Shown here: one piece after another, positions 61,872 to 64,000 of the stretch
Layout: the number at the start of each line of letters is the position of its first letter
Position numbering within the stretch: the first letter of the stretch is position 1
Assembly: GCA_954871525.1 (NCBI GenBank)
Contig: OX940861.1
Location: forward strand, 37,895,201-37,959,200
From: Parietaria judaica
Taxonomy: Eukaryota; Streptophyta; Magnoliopsida; Rosales; Urticaceae
Length of the DNA stretch: 64,000 nucleotides
Direction: 5' to 3'
Notes under the pieces: generated by a model
The model's input: only the letters and a program-made list of their open reading frames with translations
Told to the model about the DNA's origin: nothing
Database searches by the model: none
Made by a program: the position numbers and the translations under genes

Positions 61872-62795
61872 GTGTTCAACGTAAATTCAGAAACCGCGGA
61901 CTTCGAAGTACAGAGTGAAGCAGAGGAAGCCCCAGGAGAAGTATTAGTCAGCACCAAGGACTTCCCGCCATACAGCAACGAAATCTTCCCAAAACATGAC
62001 CCCAAAGCATGGTGCAACTTCCACAAGGTATTCGGACACCATACAAGAAACTGTATGGTGCTCCGTGCTCGCCTGGCGGAAAAATACATTAATGGAGAAT
62101 TGGGAGAAATAAATTTCAGCAACGAGCTGAAAAGTGGGCAAGCACCCGAGCAGAACCCCCCTCAAGACCAACCTCAGAATAGCCAAAAGAGAGCCGAGCA
62201 GCAAAGGACACCACGACAAAATGCCCAGCCAAACAAAAGAGGACGGGTACACATGCTCGAAGAGCCAGACGAGCAGACGTATGAGGAAGCAGCAAACATC
62301 GGCGAACAGCTTAATGAGATCCCCGAGCCCATTGGTAGAATCTACACGATAGTAGGAGGATCGCAACTACACGGAAACTCAGTCAATTCCATCAAAGCTA
62401 ACCAGCGGAGGCTCAAGGCCGGACCAATAGTCGTTCCGTGGCAAGAGCCAGATTTTGAAATCTCGTTCAAAGACAGCGAAGCGGCCACGCTGATCGGACC
62501 GCACGATGACGCGCTGGTCGTCACACTCCTAGTTGCCTCGTATACAATGGATAGAATCTTAATCGACAACGGGAGCTCAGTCGACGTGATTTTCCTGGAA
62601 CCATTGCTGAAGCTGGGAGTCGAAGAAACAGATATCAACAGGGAAGCTATCCCGCTAACCGGCTTTGATGGAGGAACCATCAATTCAATATGGACGGTTC
62701 GGTTGTCAATCGCAGCAGTAGGGGTGGGAAGAACAAAGAACTTCCTGGTGTTGGACTTCCCGTCAGTTTACAACATGATACTGGGAAGACCCTGA
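61872..62795 (+). pseudogene. Gypsy gag zinc region and protease
   Basis: The frame carries CNFHKVFGHHTRNC (residues 48-61, the zinc-binding end of Tat gag), a Gln/Pro-rich linker, and an aspartic protease with catalytic Asp232 in LIDNGSSVDVIF and the closing block FLVLDFPSVYNMILGRP. It then stops at TGA 62793-62795, where the family has Trp (GRPWLH), so one G to A change interrupts an otherwise continuous pol frame. The flap and active-site regions look intact. Confidence 0.9.
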
Positions 62796-62804
62796 CTGCA
62801 TATA

Positions 62805-64000
62805 ATGAAGGCCGTACCATCAACTTATCATCAACTAATACGCTTCCCGAATAGGGAAGGAAAAATTGTTGAAATCAAGGGAAACCAAAAGCAATCCAGG
62901 ATCTGCTATATGAGCGCATTCCGGAATATCCAGGCCGCCAAGGCCGAAAAGGAGAAATCTATCGCATACCAATTACTGTCGGAAGAAGGAAAAAAGGAGG
63001 ACAACCAAGAAAGGACCACCGACACGGACGGACCCAACGTGGAAATGACAGTCCAGGTCCAGATCGATCCCGACAACCCGGATCACCGAGTAGGGATAAG
63101 AATGGGACTGGACAACAATGTCAGAAAGGAACTCCTCAAATTCCTCACTAGAAATTGGGATTGTTTTTCTTGGTCCCACGAGGACATGCCTTGGATAGAC
63201 CCAAGCATCACAACCCACCGCCTGAATGTAGACCCCAACTATAAGCCGGTAAAACAAAAAAGGCGGAAATTGGGCCCAGATCGGGCCCAAGCTATGAACG
63301 AAGAAGTCACAAAGCTGTTGCAAACCGGATCCATCAGGGAAGTCAAGTACCTGGACTGGTTGGCAAATACAGTCGTCGTGAAAAAGAAAAACGGAAAGGC
63401 CAGAGTCTGTATTGACTTCACTGACCTAAACAAGGCTTGTCCCATAGACAGTTTTCCGATGCCCCACATTGACCGACTAGTCGAAGCAACATGCGGGCAC
63501 GAACTGCTGTCGTTCATGGACGTGTTCTCGGGGTACAACCAGATCCTCATGCACCCAGAGGACCAAGAAAAAATGGCTTTCATAACCGACAAGGGTATAT
63601 ACTGTTACAAAGTTATGCCCTTCGGGTTAAAAAATGCCAGAGCCACATATCAAAGGTTAGTCAACCAGATGTTTGCTGAGCAGCTCGACAAAACTATGGA
63701 GGTCTATATTGATGATATGTTGGTAAAATCCTCCCAAGCAACGGATCATGTAGCCCAATTAGAAGAGTGCTTCGCGATACTATAGAAGTATCAAATGAAG
63801 CTTAATCCGACAAAATGCACCTTCGGGGTAACTTCGGGAAAATTCCTGGGTTACTTGGTCACACAGTGAGGAATAGAAGCTAATCCCAACCAGATAAAAA
63901 CCCTCCAGAACATGCCCTCCCCAAGGACTGTCAGGGAGACACAAAGGCTGACCGGGAGAATTGCAGCTCTTAATCGGTTCATATCTAGGGCTACAGACAA
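62805..64000 (+). pseudogene. Gypsy reverse transcriptase, interrupted and cut by the window edge
   Basis: In the same frame as the protease, from HIMKAVPSTYHQL. RT motifs in order: KKKNGKARVCIDFTDLNKAC, FMDVFSGYNQILMH, MPFGLKNARATYQRLVNQMF, and the catalytic box YIDDM at residues 301-305. TAG at 63783-63785 (family Arg) stops the frame just before KYQMKLNPTKCTFGVTSGKF. A second stop, TGA in TQ-stop-GIEANP, replaces CGA. RT continues to the end of the window (RFISRATD). RNase H, integrase and the 3' LTR lie outside. Confidence 0.92.

Noticed and set aside
1..64000. tRNA, rRNA or CRISPR loci
   Set aside because: None recognised on either strand.

Overview
This window is nuclear DNA of a flowering plant, almost certainly a core eudicot. 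It is AT-rich, its genes are split by GT-AG introns, microsatellites are common, and much of it is plant transposable elements. A euAP1-type MADS-box gene supports the core-eudicot call. I saw no bacterial, organellar or CRISPR features.

Genes: (1) The left edge (421-2134, +) holds the last four exons of a MIKC MADS-box gene, best read as SEPALLATA/AGL2-like. (2) A complete eight-exon APETALA1/SQUAMOSA-like gene lies at 37173-45612 (+, 249 aa) with a 4.7-kb first intron. The pair is the classic SEP-AP1 tandem, here pushed about 35 kb apart by transposons. (3) A small four-exon RING-H2 E3 ligase gene (48730-49353, -, 123 aa). (4) A three-exon universal-stress-protein (USP) family gene (55199-56663, +) with an in-frame TAG at codon 113. 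Most exons of these genes are too short to appear as long open frames and were assembled by splice-site and codon-phase matching.

Transposons: 12.5-33.3 kb is a nested stack. An old Ty1/copia element (12503-33265) was split by a long LTR of another family (LTR1). LTR1 then received a Ty3/gypsy Tat-like element (17140-24905, minus orientation, TSD GTCAC), a solo LTR (25597-28341) and an oppositely oriented solo LTR (28807-31541, TSD AGTAA). A second Tat-like element enters from the right edge (about 59531 to 64000). DNA transposons with visible target-site duplications are three hAT elements (9658-10963, 34952-35421, 44009-44248) and two Mutator-type MITEs (5764-6548 with a perfect 10-bp TSD; 46131-46502). 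A family of elements resembling Pack-MULEs (2448-4165; 51225-54277 with a second copy nested inside) carries fragments of host genes: a transmembrane RING-ligase segment and the first exon of the acetolactate synthase regulatory subunit. A quinone-oxidoreductase fragment lies at 57344-57457.

Overall this is a floral-regulator tandem pair invaded by layered transposons. I do not see a new multi-gene system. The most interesting points are the MADS tandem with a changed AP1 C-terminus, the nonsense codon in the USP gene, the gene-capturing elements and the inverted 2.7-kb LTR pair.
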